Shown in pieces: positions 37,801 through 37,838 of a stretch of DNA of 37,838 bases. Under the pieces are notes generated by a model, which worked only from the letters and a program-made list of their open reading frames with translations, was not told the origin of the DNA and did not search any database. Position numbers and translations under genes: made by a program. The stretch's first letter is position 1; the number at the start of each line of letters is the position of its first letter. This stretch comes from Bacillota bacterium (GTDB taxonomy: Bacteria > Bacillota > Clostridia > Lachnospirales > Lachnospiraceae), in assembly GCA_023395555.1 (NCBI GenBank), contig JAEWYQ010000044.1:1-37838 (forward strand), written 5' to 3'.

Positions 37801-37838
37801 AAGGGTGTCAGGCACCATAAAACGACTTCGTTTTATGG
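37801..37838. repeat. GGTGTCAGGCACC palindrome cut by the window edge
   Basis: The left arm GGGTGTCAGGCACCATAAAA (37803-37822) is identical to that at 36988, the loop is CGACTTCG, and the right arm begins TTTTATGG before the window ends. It sits 12 bases after the phosphoribosyltransferase-like gene, in the same position relative to its gene as the copy at 36986. Confidence 0.85.

Overview
The window looks like a chromosomal stretch of an anaerobic Firmicute of class Clostridia, most likely a Lachnospiraceae-type gut or soil saccharolytic species. The reasons are gene content (desulfoferrodoxin, CE1-type esterase, HcpR-like Crp/Fnr regulator, GH2 beta-galactosidase with a divergent AraC regulator, type I pullulanase, family-1 sugar importer without its own ATPase), strong AGGAGG-type ribosome binding sites, several TTG/GTG starts and a moderate G+C content. 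No rRNA, tRNA, CRISPR array, prophage or intact insertion sequence was seen.

Layout. 1-3.6 kb: a mannitol-dehydrogenase-family oxidoreductase, a small flavin-type oxidoreductase, an ANT(6)-like nucleotidyltransferase and a frame-broken coding remnant. 3.7-7.0 kb (minus strand): a YyaL/DUF255 thioredoxin-domain protein with a pentapeptide tandem repeat, and an A+T-rich orphan with an HExxH motif. 7.2-10.1 kb: a PQQ-sugar-dehydrogenase-like beta-propeller and an EAL-HDOD signalling protein. 10.2-17.9 kb: an apparent peptide-uptake operon (binding lipoprotein, two ATPases, two permeases) followed by a C39-like cysteine peptidase and an M20-type peptidase, behind a good sigma-A promoter and a structured leader. 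18.0-22.6 kb: an AhpD-like protein, then lacZ and a divergent AraC regulator. 22.8-24.3 kb: glutamate racemase and xanthine phosphoribosyltransferase. 24.4-26.3 kb: thioredoxin, desulfoferrodoxin and a Crp/Fnr regulator, a plausible redox-defence group. 26.4-30.0 kb: an MBL/beta-CASP hydrolase and pullulanase. 30.2-33.5 kb: a sugar ABC importer. 33.6-37.8 kb: a CsbD-like stress protein, an acetyltransferase, CorA, a CE1-like esterase and a phosphoribosyltransferase-like protein.

Functionally the window is mainly about acquiring and cleaving oligomers (peptides, alpha-glucans, beta-galactosides) plus oxygen/redox protection. No obviously new multi-gene defence or biosynthetic system is visible. 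The most unusual signals are non-coding: (i) leader elements that recur in front of trxA (two tandem copies), the acetyltransferase gene and corA, sharing long sequence blocks and each carrying a TGn-TATAAT-like extended -10; and (ii) a dispersed palindromic family built on GGTGTCAGGCACC, present at four places between 25.5 kb and the right edge. Coordinates of short sites were counted by hand and may be off by one base.
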